The notes under the pieces were generated by a model that worked only from the letters and a program-made list of their open reading frames with translations, was not told the origin of the DNA and did not search any database. The position numbers were made by a program, and so were the translations under genes. This document shows positions 18,542 through 26,217 of a stretch of 32,979 nucleotides of DNA, piece by piece. The stretch comes from Pseudomonadota bacterium (GTDB taxonomy: Bacteria > Pseudomonadota > Alphaproteobacteria > Rhizobiales > Beijerinckiaceae). The stretch covers positions 1 to 32,979 of the forward strand of contig JAFAAP010000252.1 of the NCBI GenBank assembly GCA_023426505.1, given 5' to 3'. Position 1 is the stretch's first letter, and each line of letters begins with the position of its first letter.

Positions 18542-18973
18542 CTAAAACCGAACATTCCTGAGTGCTGCCATCATCGGCCCGACGCACCAAATGAACTCCC
18601 GGATCGCCCTGCAATCCTTGGGATCGGTGGCATTCAGGAACTCCATGAAGACAGGATTGACCATATCAGCCTCTCCGTAGCCTCGGGCGATCAACAACAC
18701 CTCGACCATAGCGCAGGCGTCACGATAGGTGCGTCGGTTGAAATAGGGTCTCAGGGTGTCCCGCAGCATTTCACGCTTGGGGTCATCGCCTCGTGGGTAG
18801 ACTGGGTAGGCCGTCTTACGGCCCTCAAACAGTGTCAGGCCGTTTGGTCCCCAGGTGGCCTGTGACCATGCGAGCCTTGCAGTCATGAGGAAGCGTTGCC
18901 CGTGTTTGCGGGCTGGGTGATTTCGACGAAGCATTTGGATGTCTGAATCTGAAATCGTAGGGCGCGCAAGCAC
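18542..18973 (-). CDS. Hypothetical protein in the integrase operon
   Basis: A 143-aa protein beginning at a GTG (18973) with GGAG just upstream. It is basic in the first third (MLRRNHPARKHGQRFLMTARLAW) and has an aromatic/Arg segment (RPYFNRRTYRDACAMVEVLLIARGYGEADMV). No domain was recognised. It is followed after 2 bp by the HTH gene, which overlaps the integrase, so the three probably form one operon. Function unknown; a regulatory or DNA-binding role would only be a guess from charge and context. Confidence 0.6.
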   Translation of the reverse strand: MLARPTISDSDIQMLRRNHPARKHGQRFLMTARLAWSQATWGPNGLTLFEGRKTAYPVYPRGDDPKREMLRDTLRPYFNRRTYRDACAMVEVLLIARGYGEADMVNPVFMEFLNATDPKDCRAIREFIWCVGPMMAALRNVRF

Positions 18974-19061
18974 GTGGCTCCGTTGGGCTGAGTGCCTGTC
19001 CTGCGGTACGGAAGAATTACACTTTGGAGGGGAGGCGGTTCTTCACCGCCTCCGCTGAATG

Positions 19062-19370
19062 CTACGCATCTTCAAACGGAAAATAGCGTTCGAGAGCTTC
19101 CGTTTTGCCGTGCTCTTCGAGCCATTCCCGAGCTTCTTCTGGAGTGAAAGGCTTGATGCGCTGGCTCCCACCCCACTCACGGGGGCCAATTTGCTGACAG
19201 TACGAGGTTTTTGCTCCACCAGCCCCATGGAGAAACCAATTGCCCTTCGGTGTGATGTAAAGGTCTTCGTTCTCCCAGTAGAAGTCGCCGCTGGGGAGGC
19301 AATTATTATAGTTTGCAACATGATCAGCAGTATCGGTATTGTACCGCTTTCCGTCGATGATCTTCTTCAT
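19062..19370 (-). CDS. Small conserved hypothetical protein
   Basis: A 102-aa protein starting MKKIIDGKRYNTDTADHVANYNN, with FYWENEDLYITPKGNWFLHGAGGAKTSYC, and ending PFTPEEAREWLEEHGKTEALERYFP. I recognise the layout (MKKI-DGK-YDT start, LY.T..G..FLHGEGGA..SY, then EEAREWLE.H) as a small family common on mobile elements; its function is unknown. The start is supported by AAGAAGGGG upstream of the ATG. The gene stands alone between the integrase operon and an AT-rich non-coding stretch. Confidence 0.75.
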   Translation of the reverse strand: MKKIIDGKRYNTDTADHVANYNNCLPSGDFYWENEDLYITPKGNWFLHGAGGAKTSYCQQIGPREWGGSQRIKPFTPEEAREWLEEHGKTEALERYFPFEDA

Positions 19371-19521
19371 CAGATGACGCCCCTTCTTGTGATGTCGATC
19401 TTACAGGCATGGCTTGCATACGATTCTGTAAGCGGCCTGCGTCTGAAGGAGGCAACTACCAGCGTATTTCCGGAAAGAAAAACAATTCTTTATTCATTAA
19501 TTGCATATGGGATTGTTTAAT

Positions 19522-19634
19522 TTCGTTGAACGAATTTTAGTCGAACGAACGTAGTTGTGTATTAGTGATGTTAAGTTTTTGAATACACAGCGGAACATAA
19601 TATGATTGTGCTTTCGAAAATAAATCTCGTTCGA
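19522..19634. promoter_or_regulatory. Cluster of TTCGTT/AACGAA inverted repeats
   Basis: Three related sites: TTCGTTGAACGAA (19522-19534, perfect apart from the central G), TCGAACGA at 19541-19548, and TCGTTCGA at 19627-19634. They resemble operator half-sites of a dimeric repressor. The spacing does not match the alphaproteobacterial LexA box GTTC-N7-GTTC. Confidence 0.35.
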
Positions 19635-19842
19635 CGAAATATGGTTTTTGGTGCAGATTTGCTCTCTGCTCATCTTAGGTTCTGCGTCAGCCTGCCACAC
19701 CAAAATTGCATGGCGTGAACGCAACAGTTGACGAAATCTGTGCCTGCTACGGTTGGTTCAGTCTACCGAATGGACGGCGGGCAGTCTCTGGTCGGGTCAC
19801 GCTGAAGCGTTGTGAACACCCATCAGATCTCAAGCCGACCGG

Positions 19843-19855
19843 TAAAATTATTTTA
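19843..19855. repeat. TAAAATNATTTTA palindrome, isolated copy
   Basis: TAAAATTATTTTA, a perfect palindrome around a central T, in the non-coding stretch downstream of the helicase-like gene. It is one of five exact or ten exact-plus-near copies found from 19.8 to 26.4 kb. Confidence 0.6.
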
Positions 19856-19964
19856 TGGTGCCTGCGGGATCGGCCCCAGTTTGATGATCGTCAGTCATAC
19901 CAATAGCCGTAAGTTGTTAGACATGATCTGGGAGATATACGGGACGCTCGGGGGCCTCGGCGCA

Positions 19965-21662
19965 TCAAGGCTTACCGAGCGGGTCATGATGAATGCGCCT
20001 CTCGCATATCGGGTCACGAGCCAGTGCTACAGGGGCGATGTATTCCTGGTTCAATGCGGCACGATGGGAAATCACCGCGCTTTGGGATTTATCCTTCGTC
20101 GGACGCCCAGGCCCCCGAACAATTTCACCCTCCTCAATCCGACGCTGTTTGTCCGCCACTCGCCTGCGCTTTCGCCCCGCGCTGTTCTTCTGTGTCCGTT
20201 GGTCTGCGAGGGCCTTTTCCTCTTCCCTAGTTCGCTGCACTCTTGGGCGACCGACATGCCGGGGCTTGTGATCATCCACGCCTGCTTCAGCAACGTGCTC
20301 AAGGGTCACCGTAATCGGTCGTCTAGTCCCCTCGATGAACTCCTTCAGGAAACGCGCCTGATCGTGGTCATAGACCCGGAACTCGCCGTCTCGCGTGTCA
20401 TCCGGCACGCGCAGCCATGACCGCCAGAGGAACTGGACCAAGTCCTCATTCTGGCGTGCTCGGATCACCTCATCGCGGCTGATTCCGTACATGCTGAAGG
20501 CTCCAACTTCGGCGTCGCACGGTTTCGCGGTGTAGATGAACGAGGCACAGGTATAGTGCTTGTAGGCGTCTGACCCGCTGACCCTCGGCTGGAGTTTTTC
20601 CCCCGGCAACTGGAGCCGCTTGAGTCTCTCTTTGTTGGCTGAGTAGTAATGGTTGTCGGGCGAGCTATTGGTCCTGATCCACTCAAACGCTTTCTCAAGT
20701 GCCTCTGCGCCACTCGGATCGCTTTCATTGGTCCAGAAGCTCGTTCCCGCCTGATGCTTCTCCGCGAAATAGCGCAGGCGCAGGATTCTCGGCTGCCATA
20801 CCCGATTATCCTGGATCGTAAAAGGCACGAGATTTACCCCCGCATGCTTCAGCAGTTTATAGGTGACGGAAGCCTCGAAGGAGTTGGCGAGGATCATGAC
20901 CCGCTTGAAGACGCTGAGATTCTCAGTGTTCCAGAGCGAACACCACCACCATTCCCGCCCGTCTGCGGCTTGATCCCAGGATGTGAGGTTCACAACCGGT
21001 CTGCTGGCCTGCCACCGACGATAGGTATCGCAGAAGGCCGCAGAGATCCCCGTATCCCTCTTACAGGCTTCCACAGTCGGAGCGCCCCTCCGGATCGTCA
21101 CCCTGGACTTCCCATCGCCAAGCGGTTCGAGCCCGAAGAACTTGTCATAGAGAACCCATGTGTGCTCGGATTGGACCTCTCGAAAGGTCCAGATGTTTGG
21201 ATTTTCGTCGATGATGAGGGTCCAGCCGTCGTAGGTCGAGAGATCAGATGTGAGCAGCCCCTCGTGAGTACAGACGACGATCACATGGGGCGTGTCGATG
21301 TCTTGGGTTGGCTGCTCCCGAAGGGTCCGCCGCACATTCTCGCTTCCGTTCTCGAACTGGCCTTCACTCTTGCTGAAGATCCGGCGAAACACTGGGTGGG
21401 TTCCGGCTTCGGCAGCTTTTTCCTCGATCCGTTTGATCCTGGTCTCGATGACCTCCCGTCGATCAACGGCCAGAAGGTACTGACCGGGGGTGGAGGCCAT
21501 CAGACTGCACGCAAACTCAGTCTTTCCAGCGGAGCACAATGCTCCGGTGTATTCAATTTTCTTCGTCAAAACGCACTTCTCACACAATAAGCAAACAACC
21601 AAAATTCGACGATCTTGCGAGGAAGGCCAGAATAGAAGGGGACGGCCCATTCTGGTTGTCAT
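19965..21662 (-). CDS. Superfamily 2 helicase-like protein with C-terminal AT-hook-like motifs
   Basis: About 565 aa. A Walker A-like GALCSAGKTEF lies near the N-terminus, a Walker B/DExx-like WTLIIDENPNIW about 105 residues later, and a possible motif VI (LVQFLWRSWLRVPDD) in the second half. Together these fit a divergent DEAD/DEAH-type ATPase. The C-terminal 110 residues are very basic and contain GRPR and GRPT cores (HVGRPRVQR, GPGRPTKDK), like AT-hooks. The start is uncertain: an upstream TTG at 21683, this ATG, or an internal TTG just before TKKIEYTGALCS are possible, and the last fits the fold best. Likely a DNA-processing or replication factor of the element; this is an inference. Confidence 0.65.
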   Translation of the reverse strand: MTTRMGRPLLFWPSSQDRRILVVCLLCEKCVLTKKIEYTGALCSAGKTEFACSLMASTPGQYLLAVDRREVIETRIKRIEEKAAEAGTHPVFRRIFSKSEGQFENGSENVRRTLREQPTQDIDTPHVIVVCTHEGLLTSDLSTYDGWTLIIDENPNIWTFREVQSEHTWVLYDKFFGLEPLGDGKSRVTIRRGAPTVEACKRDTGISAAFCDTYRRWQASRPVVNLTSWDQAADGREWWWCSLWNTENLSVFKRVMILANSFEASVTYKLLKHAGVNLVPFTIQDNRVWQPRILRLRYFAEKHQAGTSFWTNESDPSGAEALEKAFEWIRTNSSPDNHYYSANKERLKRLQLPGEKLQPRVSGSDAYKHYTCASFIYTAKPCDAEVGAFSMYGISRDEVIRARQNEDLVQFLWRSWLRVPDDTRDGEFRVYDHDQARFLKEFIEGTRRPITVTLEHVAEAGVDDHKPRHVGRPRVQRTREEEKALADQRTQKNSAGRKRRRVADKQRRIEEGEIVRGPGRPTKDKSQSAVISHRAALNQEYIAPVALARDPICERRIHHDPLGKP

Positions 21663-22293
21663 GTGCAAGAAGCGTCTAGGCAATCGGTAGCTACTCCGAC
21701 TACGTCCCCTCTATTCTTATTTATTCAGAGAATACCGGAGCCATGGCTTGAATGTCGAAATTAAACTTGTCTGCACCCGCATCTTGCGAATATCCGCCCT
21801 GCGGGCGGCTGATTTCAAATGATAGATTGATCGAGGACGGGGATCTTGAACCCGGAGCAATGAACCGCAGGGGCGGCGTGAAGGAGCGCCAGCGACGTTC
21901 AAAGCCGTCTCTGCAAGGCGAGCGCTCGGCGCTCGGCTTCCTCATCGAGGAACGACACCTCGGGATGGCGAGGAGCAGGACAACCCGTCGTCGAAGAACT
22001 CGGGGTCTCATGTGCTCCAAGGACATAGGCCAAACTCATTGGCTACGCGCTGATCGCGCGCAGCCAAAGACCTGTAGCGCCATGTGACGCCCCGCTCCAG
22101 CAAGCTGTCGCTCTGGCATCTCATGGCTATTCCCATCCCGGTTCGATTGGGTTCCTCGACCAAGAAATTGTGTCCGCCAAACCCATTCTCTTTAAGGGAT
22201 TTATTGGGGACATGTTTTTCACGACGCGGGAACGGACAGGCTTTTGGGCCAGTGTTGTTCCCCACCCCGACCCGTGAGCCGAGGAATAGCTCG

Positions 22294-22594
22294 AAAATTA
22301 GTTTTGACTCGGCCCAGCCTTGAGGAATGCGCCGCCAAGAGAAGTTCGCCAACTCATCCGGGTGACTACGCCTCCAACTCTTCGGAACGAACAAAAAATC
22401 ATTTTACCGGGCACGGCTCCAGCCAGTCTGACCCGCCCGAGGGCCGATCCGGCATCTAAAATTATTTTATTCTGAGCCTCATTGCCGCCGTTGGACCCTC
22501 TTCGCGATACTCCACGAACTCACTGGCTTGGTCGGCAGCCCTCCTGGTGGGTATGGGGCGGCAGATTTCCAGGCAGCCAGATAAAATGATTTTA
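22294..22594. repeat. Left cluster of TAAAATNATTTTA palindromes
   Basis: Four copies: AAAATTAGTTTT at 22294-22305 (variant), AAAAATCATTTTA at 22394-22406, TAAAATTATTTTA at 22457-22469, and TAAAATGATTTTA at 22582-22594. The last extends to a perfect 17-bp palindrome at 22580-22596 (GATAAAATGATTTTATC). The surrounding sequence is GC-rich, so the sites stand out. The 22457 copy has a tail of about 60 bp that recurs at 23696. Confidence 0.7.
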
Positions 22595-22612
22595 TCTCAA
22601 CGAGGGACGAAG

Positions 22613-22666
22613 CATGTCCGTGTCGGAACATGAAAAAGAGGTTGGTTCAATGATGGGAAAACGTTG
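22613..22666 (+). other. Possible 17-codon leader frame after a palindrome
   Basis: ATG preceded by GAGGGAC about 5 nt upstream, encoding MSVSEHEKEVGSMMGKR. The start signal is good but the frame is very short and has no known relative; the same GAGGGAC follows the palindrome at 26401. It may be a chance frame or a leader peptide. Confidence 0.2.
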
Positions 22667-22741
22667 ACCGAGTTGATGGTTGAGAATGGCAGGGCACGGA
22701 ACAATGTTGAACGGCAAAGAGGGGTTGGAGCGTCTTTTCTG

Positions 22742-22769
22742 AGGTCAGTCGCTAAACTGCGACTGACCT
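22742..22769. repeat. 11-bp inverted repeat near the orphan gene
   Basis: AGGTCAGTCGC (22742-22752) pairs with GCGACTGACCT (22759-22769) over 6 nt; AGGTCAGT recurs directly at 22783-22790. It lies downstream of the stop of the 22809 gene. There is no T-tract on the minus strand, so it is not a standard terminator. Confidence 0.5.
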
Positions 22770-22808
22770 GAAATAAATCTCCAGGTCAGTTGTCATATTC
22801 AGGGACTA

Positions 22809-23159
22809 TCAAGTCCAGTGCAGCTTGAACAACGTGGCTGCTTTTTCGCTGGGGAAGCCGAGAACCGTAATGCCAGCGTCATAGAGCGGCGCTTCTTCGA
22901 AAGTTTCGTAGCTTATGTTCTCCTCATCCAGCCAATTATACGCAGCAACATCAGTTTGGTATGCTTGTTCGTTCTCGTCATTCTGGGACTCCCAGTCCTT
23001 CACAACGACATGAAAAGGATGGCGTGCGAGAAAAGTATTGAGATCCGTTCGGGTCTCATCGATGGATTGAGCATAACCTTCCCAGTTATGGAAACTGGCG
23101 AAGGCGCTCTCTTGATCCAGGAGTTCATAAACGTCTTTAACGGGAGCAGTCGTATACAT
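22809..23159 (-). CDS. Small acidic orphan protein
   Basis: A 116-aa acidic protein from the ATG at 23159, which has AAGGA 6 nt upstream. It reads MYTTAPVKDVYELLDQESAFASF, then HPFHVVVKDWESQNDENEQAYQTDVAAYNWLDEEN, and ends ITVLGFPSEKAATLFKLHWT. No domain was recognised. Small acidic proteins on integrative elements include DNA mimics and antirestriction factors, but nothing here proves such a role. The frame is open to 23567 upstream, but that part crosses two palindromes and has no protein-like pattern. It lies between the two palindrome clusters, four sites on each side. Confidence 0.65.
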   Translation of the reverse strand: MYTTAPVKDVYELLDQESAFASFHNWEGYAQSIDETRTDLNTFLARHPFHVVVKDWESQNDENEQAYQTDVAAYNWLDEENISYETFEEAPLYDAGITVLGFPSEKAATLFKLHWT

Positions 23160-23827
23160 TAAACATCCTTCTAAATTGAGTAACAGCCGTCGTTTGATTG
23201 ACGGATAAGCATATTGGTGCAGTTTTCCGGGAACTGCAATAAAATTACGTGATACTAACGTGCCGTAGCAAGAAGCAGATGCTGTTATGGAAGCATTGAG
23301 CGTTGGCAGGGTGAACTCGCATTTCAAAATCATTTTCTGCCAAGAGCCCTGCTGACGATGAACACCCTCGATGATGCTCCATCGCCCCGTTCGCCGGATC
23401 TCCGAACCGTCTAAAATGATTCTATAAGGACGGGGACATCGAGCGTCGGGCGAAAACGTCGGCCCGAGGCTCCGGGAGCAATGGGGAGGAGCGTTGGGGG
23501 CGCTTCTTACCCGCGCGGGTAACTCGGATTGTCCTCTCCGATCCTCCTCGTCGGACGAGATCAACATACCGCGACGTTGATCTCATCGTCCTCGAACAGT
23601 TCGTCAGGGGTCCTGGCGGGGAACGGTCACGGGGTAAGGTGGTGGTCGGTAAAATGATTTTATCGAGGGGTGGACCCAGGATCACCCGGCGTCCGAAAAA
23701 CTAATTTTATCCCAAGCCCTCGCCGCCTGATACCCTCTCAGCGATACTTCACCAATGCATCGTACCGGTGCATTACTCGTCCTGACAGACAATGGTCCGA
23801 AACACCATGGAAATGAATCCACGGTCG
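23160..23827. other. Non-coding region upstream of the orphan gene with palindromes
   Basis: About 670 bp with no supported gene. It contains the right palindrome cluster (23326-23709). Promoter elements of the orphan gene should lie near 23170-23250, but I could not assign them. The end of the pit gene is at 23828. Confidence 0.5.
23326..23709. repeat. Right cluster of TAAAATNATTTTA palindromes
   Basis: Four copies: CAAAATCATTTTC at 23326-23338, TAAAATGATTCTA at 23412-23424, TAAAATGATTTTA at 23650-23662, and AAAAACTAATTTTA at 23696-23709 (one base longer). The 23696 copy is followed by about 60 bp similar to the tail of the 22457 copy, sharing GCCGCC, ACCCTCT and GCGATACT in the same order. 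Confidence 0.7.
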
Positions 23828-24835
23828 TCATCCGAAAAACGCTGCTGCCTTGTAGAACAGTGCGGCAATGATGGCTGAGGCTGGGATCGTCACGACCCAG
23901 GCCACCACAATGCCTCTCGCAACACCCCATCGGACAGCCGAAGTCCTGCGAGCGGCTCCCACCCCTATGATCGATCCTGTGATTGTATGGGTTGTCGAGA
24001 CAGGGATGCCAAGCCATGTGGCCCCAAATAAGGTGATTGCTCCCCCAGTCTCAGCGCAGAAGCCCTGCATGGGTGTAAGGCGCGTGATCTTCGAGCCCAT
24101 CGTATGGACGATCCGCCAGCCGCCAAGCAGCGTGCCCAACCCCATGGCCGCTTGGCAACTAATAACCACCCAAAACGGCACATAGAACTCGCTGCCGAGG
24201 TGTCCCTGCGAGAACAGCAGCACCGCAATGATCCCCATCGTTTTCTGGGCATCATTGCCGCCATGACCGAGCGAGTAGAGGGATGCCGACACTAACTGAA
24301 GCTTCCGGAAGATGCGGTCGGCTTCGAATGGTGACGACCGATGAGAGGCCCAGGTGGTGATGAAGACCAGGATGAGCGCCAGCCCGAACCCAATCAGGGG
24401 CGACAAGACAATCGCCAGCAAAGTCGGCCCAAGCCCAGCCCACACCACGGCCCCAAATCCGGCTTTGGCCACTCCTGCGCCAACGAGTCCACCAATCAAG
24501 GCATGAGAACTGCTGGAGGGAATGCCAGCGGCCCAGGTTATTACGTTCCAGAGGATCGCGCCCATGAGAGCGCCGAAGATCACGGCAGCATCAATGACGG
24601 TGGCCGTGACAATGCCACTGCCCAGTGTCCGCGCCACATGAAGGCCGAAGAAGAGGAAGGCGATGAAGTTGAAAAAGGCTGCCCACGCGACGGCCACCTG
24701 TGGCCTGAGCACACGGGTGGAGACGATAGTCGCTATGGAATTGGCCGCATCATGGAGACCATTGATGAAGTCAAATAGCAACGCCAGTGCGATCAGCCCG
24801 ATAAGGAGCGGCAGGGAAATGGAGACAACGTCCAT
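23828..24835 (-). CDS. pit: Inorganic phosphate transporter, Pit family
   Basis: Low-affinity phosphate (metal-phosphate) symporter of the inner membrane, 335 aa. Two family repeats are visible: NGLHDAANSIATIVSTR at about residues 25-41 and SLGHGGNDAQKTMGII near 190. A PVSTTHTITGSIIGVG motif follows, as in other Pit proteins, together with about ten membrane segments. It follows the PhoU-like gene by 12 bp, the common DUF47-pit operon arrangement. No PHO box (paired CTGTCAT) was found upstream of the operon. Confidence 0.95.
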   Translation of the reverse strand: MDVVSISLPLLIGLIALALLFDFINGLHDAANSIATIVSTRVLRPQVAVAWAAFFNFIAFLFFGLHVARTLGSGIVTATVIDAAVIFGALMGAILWNVITWAAGIPSSSSHALIGGLVGAGVAKAGFGAVVWAGLGPTLLAIVLSPLIGFGLALILVFITTWASHRSSPFEADRIFRKLQLVSASLYSLGHGGNDAQKTMGIIAVLLFSQGHLGSEFYVPFWVVISCQAAMGLGTLLGGWRIVHTMGSKITRLTPMQGFCAETGGAITLFGATWLGIPVSTTHTITGSIIGVGAARRTSAVRWGVARGIVVAWVVTIPASAIIAALFYKAAAFFG

Positions 24836-24847
24836 AGCCTCGGCTCC

Positions 24848-25492
24848 TCAGACATGCTCGATCATGATGCCATGCACTTCGTGGGCCACATCCTCCAGGC
24901 GGTCCATCACGCGTTCGAGATGATCGAGGATTTCAAACGCAACCCAGAAATTCAGAGCCTGGGCAGAGCCCATGGTCTCGAAGAGACGGCTTCGGGCGGC
25001 GTCATACCGGTCGTCGGTCTCCCCTTCGACCTTGGAGATTTCCTCTGCAAGATTGCTGATTTGAGCCGCATTGTTACCAACGGAGCGCAGCAAGGGGATC
25101 GCCTGCTGCACGATCCGCGACCCTTGCAGGATGCCGTCCGCCATCTCACGCATTTCCGGCTCAAAGGTGCTGACCTTGAACAGCGTGATCGTCTTGACGG
25201 TCTTACGCATCTGGTCGATGGCATCGTCCATGGAGGTAATCAGATCCTTGATATCACCACGGTCGAAAGGGGTGATGAAGGATCGCCGCACCGCCAGGAA
25301 AACCTCGCGGGTGACCGCATCTGCGTCATCCTCGCGCTCCATAACCGTGGTAATGTGGCGCTGGAAGTCAGGACCACCCTCCAGTGCGGCGCGCAGAGCC
25401 TCCGCACCCGCAACCACCAGCTTGGAGTGCTGCTCCAACAGGTCGAAGAATCGGTCTTCCTTCGGCATCATCGCCCGAAACCACTTGAGCAT
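24848..25492 (-). CDS. DUF47 / PhoU-like Pit accessory protein
   Basis: A 214-aa cytosolic helical-bundle protein starting MLKWFRAMMPKEDRFFDLLEQHS, the standard opening of the DUF47 (TIGR00153) family. It has PhoU-like helices with conserved acidic clusters (EREDDADAVTREV, FDRGDIKDLITSMDDAIDQM). Family members are encoded directly before Pit transporters and are thought to modulate them. Here it precedes pit by 12 bp and follows the MgtC gene by 51 bp, suggesting one operon. Confidence 0.93.
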   Translation of the reverse strand: MLKWFRAMMPKEDRFFDLLEQHSKLVVAGAEALRAALEGGPDFQRHITTVMEREDDADAVTREVFLAVRRSFITPFDRGDIKDLITSMDDAIDQMRKTVKTITLFKVSTFEPEMREMADGILQGSRIVQQAIPLLRSVGNNAAQISNLAEEISKVEGETDDRYDAARSRLFETMGSAQALNFWVAFEILDHLERVMDRLEDVAHEVHGIMIEHV

Positions 25493-25543
25493 CCTCCATC
25501 TCCTGTTTCAGAGACCGGTCGGGCATAGCTGAGGTCCGGTCGG

Positions 25544-26032
25544 TCAAGGACGATCTATCGGTGGCGGGACGTTGCCACCTGGAAGGAACCGAGTAACGAG
25601 CCACAACACGGATACGATCAGCATCGCGAAGATCAGCCCCGCGAGCGCGATCTTGTACATCCCAGCCCCTGCCGCCATGCCAATCGAGCTTGTCATCCAG
25701 AGACTTGCCGCCGTGGTTACCCCGTAGACACTGCCCCGCGCGACAAAGATCACGCCAGCGCACAGGAACCCTATCGCCTGTGCCAGTCCTTGGATGGCGC
25801 GGATTGGGTCCGGATCGCCATGACCTCTGGCAGTAAGCTGCTCATAGAGTTCCAAGGCGATCAACATCGTCATGGCGGAACTCAGGGCGACTAGCATGTG
25901 GGTTCTGACGCCAGCCGAGATACCTCTCAACTCCCGATCCAGCCCGAGCAGTAGCCCGAAACCTGAGGCGATCCCGAAGCGCCACAGTAGCTCCTCGAAC
26001 GGGATGATGGACTGGCCAAAATGCTGCTCCAC
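25544..26032 (-). CDS. MgtC/SapB family membrane protein
   Basis: Inner-membrane protein of 162 aa with four to five hydrophobic segments. It has the MgtC signature LLWRFGIASGFGLLLGLDRELRGISAGVRTHMLVALSSAMTML, and GFLCAGVIFVARGSVYGVTTAASLWMTSSIGMAAGAG with the family's GAG-I and GLTTAA-W-like patterns. In other bacteria MgtC homologues affect Mg2+ starvation survival and phosphate or ATP homeostasis, which fits the neighbouring pit and PhoU-like genes. The C-terminal soluble domain of long MgtC is absent, as is usual in SapB-like forms. Confidence 0.92.
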   Translation of the reverse strand: MEQHFGQSIIPFEELLWRFGIASGFGLLLGLDRELRGISAGVRTHMLVALSSAMTMLIALELYEQLTARGHGDPDPIRAIQGLAQAIGFLCAGVIFVARGSVYGVTTAASLWMTSSIGMAAGAGMYKIALAGLIFAMLIVSVLWLVTRFLPGGNVPPPIDRP

Positions 26033-26217
26033 GCCTCTTCTCCACCGAAAGGGTTCACCTCTGATAAACTGGATTTCCGCTAAGAAACTTGGCTGTTGAC
26101 AGGTATGTTCCCGTTAAGGGGAGCATCCGAGCTTAGCTGGCTCTTTACAGTTCGTTGGTCCGTTGGCGCTGATCGGCTTCATCGCCGCTATGCTTTGGCT
26201 AGACATATGGCCTATCG

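Larger units (their letters stand above)
19371..19964. other. AT-rich non-coding region with TTCGTT/AACGAA palindromes
   Basis: About 590 bp without a convincing gene. Its centre (19480-19650) is clearly more AT-rich than the rest of the window. It contains the palindrome TTCGTTGAACGAA (19522-19534), then TCGAACGA (19541-19548) and its reverse complement TCGTTCGA (19627-19634). It also holds a TAAAATTATTTTA palindrome at 19843. It may be a control region of the element; no promoter could be fixed. Confidence 0.5.
21684..22808. other. Gene-poor region with four AT-rich palindromes
   Basis: About 1.1 kb in which no frame looks like a real protein: the open frames are short and lack conserved patterns and good ribosome binding sites. 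It holds the left palindrome cluster (22294-22594), a short leader-like frame at 22613 and an 11-bp inverted repeat at 22742-22769. No tRNA or other RNA gene was recognised. Confidence 0.5.

Noticed and set aside
19522..19634. LexA (SOS) box
   Set aside because: The GAAC and GTTC half-sites are not 7 bp apart as in the alphaproteobacterial consensus.
20649..21590. 313-aa open frame on the plus strand opposite the helicase-like gene
   Set aside because: The minus-strand frame has Walker A, DExx and basic AT-hook-like motifs in a sensible order; the plus-strand frame has none.
21838..21900. tRNA-like fragment around GATCTTGAACCCGG
   Set aside because: No acceptor stem or T-loop partner could be folded; the resemblance is a few bases only.
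22140..22160. attR candidate (GGTTCGATTGGG)
   Set aside because: It shares only the TTCGATT of the T-loop with tRNA-Phe and diverges before the acceptor stem.
22742..22769. Terminator for the orphan gene
   Set aside because: The stem is good, but the minus strand has A-rich (CAGAAAAG) rather than T-rich sequence after it.
23160..23567. N-terminal extension of the orphan protein to 252 aa
   Set aside because: The ATG at 23159 has an ideal AAGGA site; the extension crosses two palindromes and has no protein-like composition.
22294..23709. CRISPR array
   Set aside because: The repeats are short palindromes at irregular spacing (50 to over 700 bp) and there are no uniform spacers or cas genes.
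25493..25543. PHO box upstream of the DUF47-pit genes
   Set aside because: No pair of CTGTCAT-like repeats is present.
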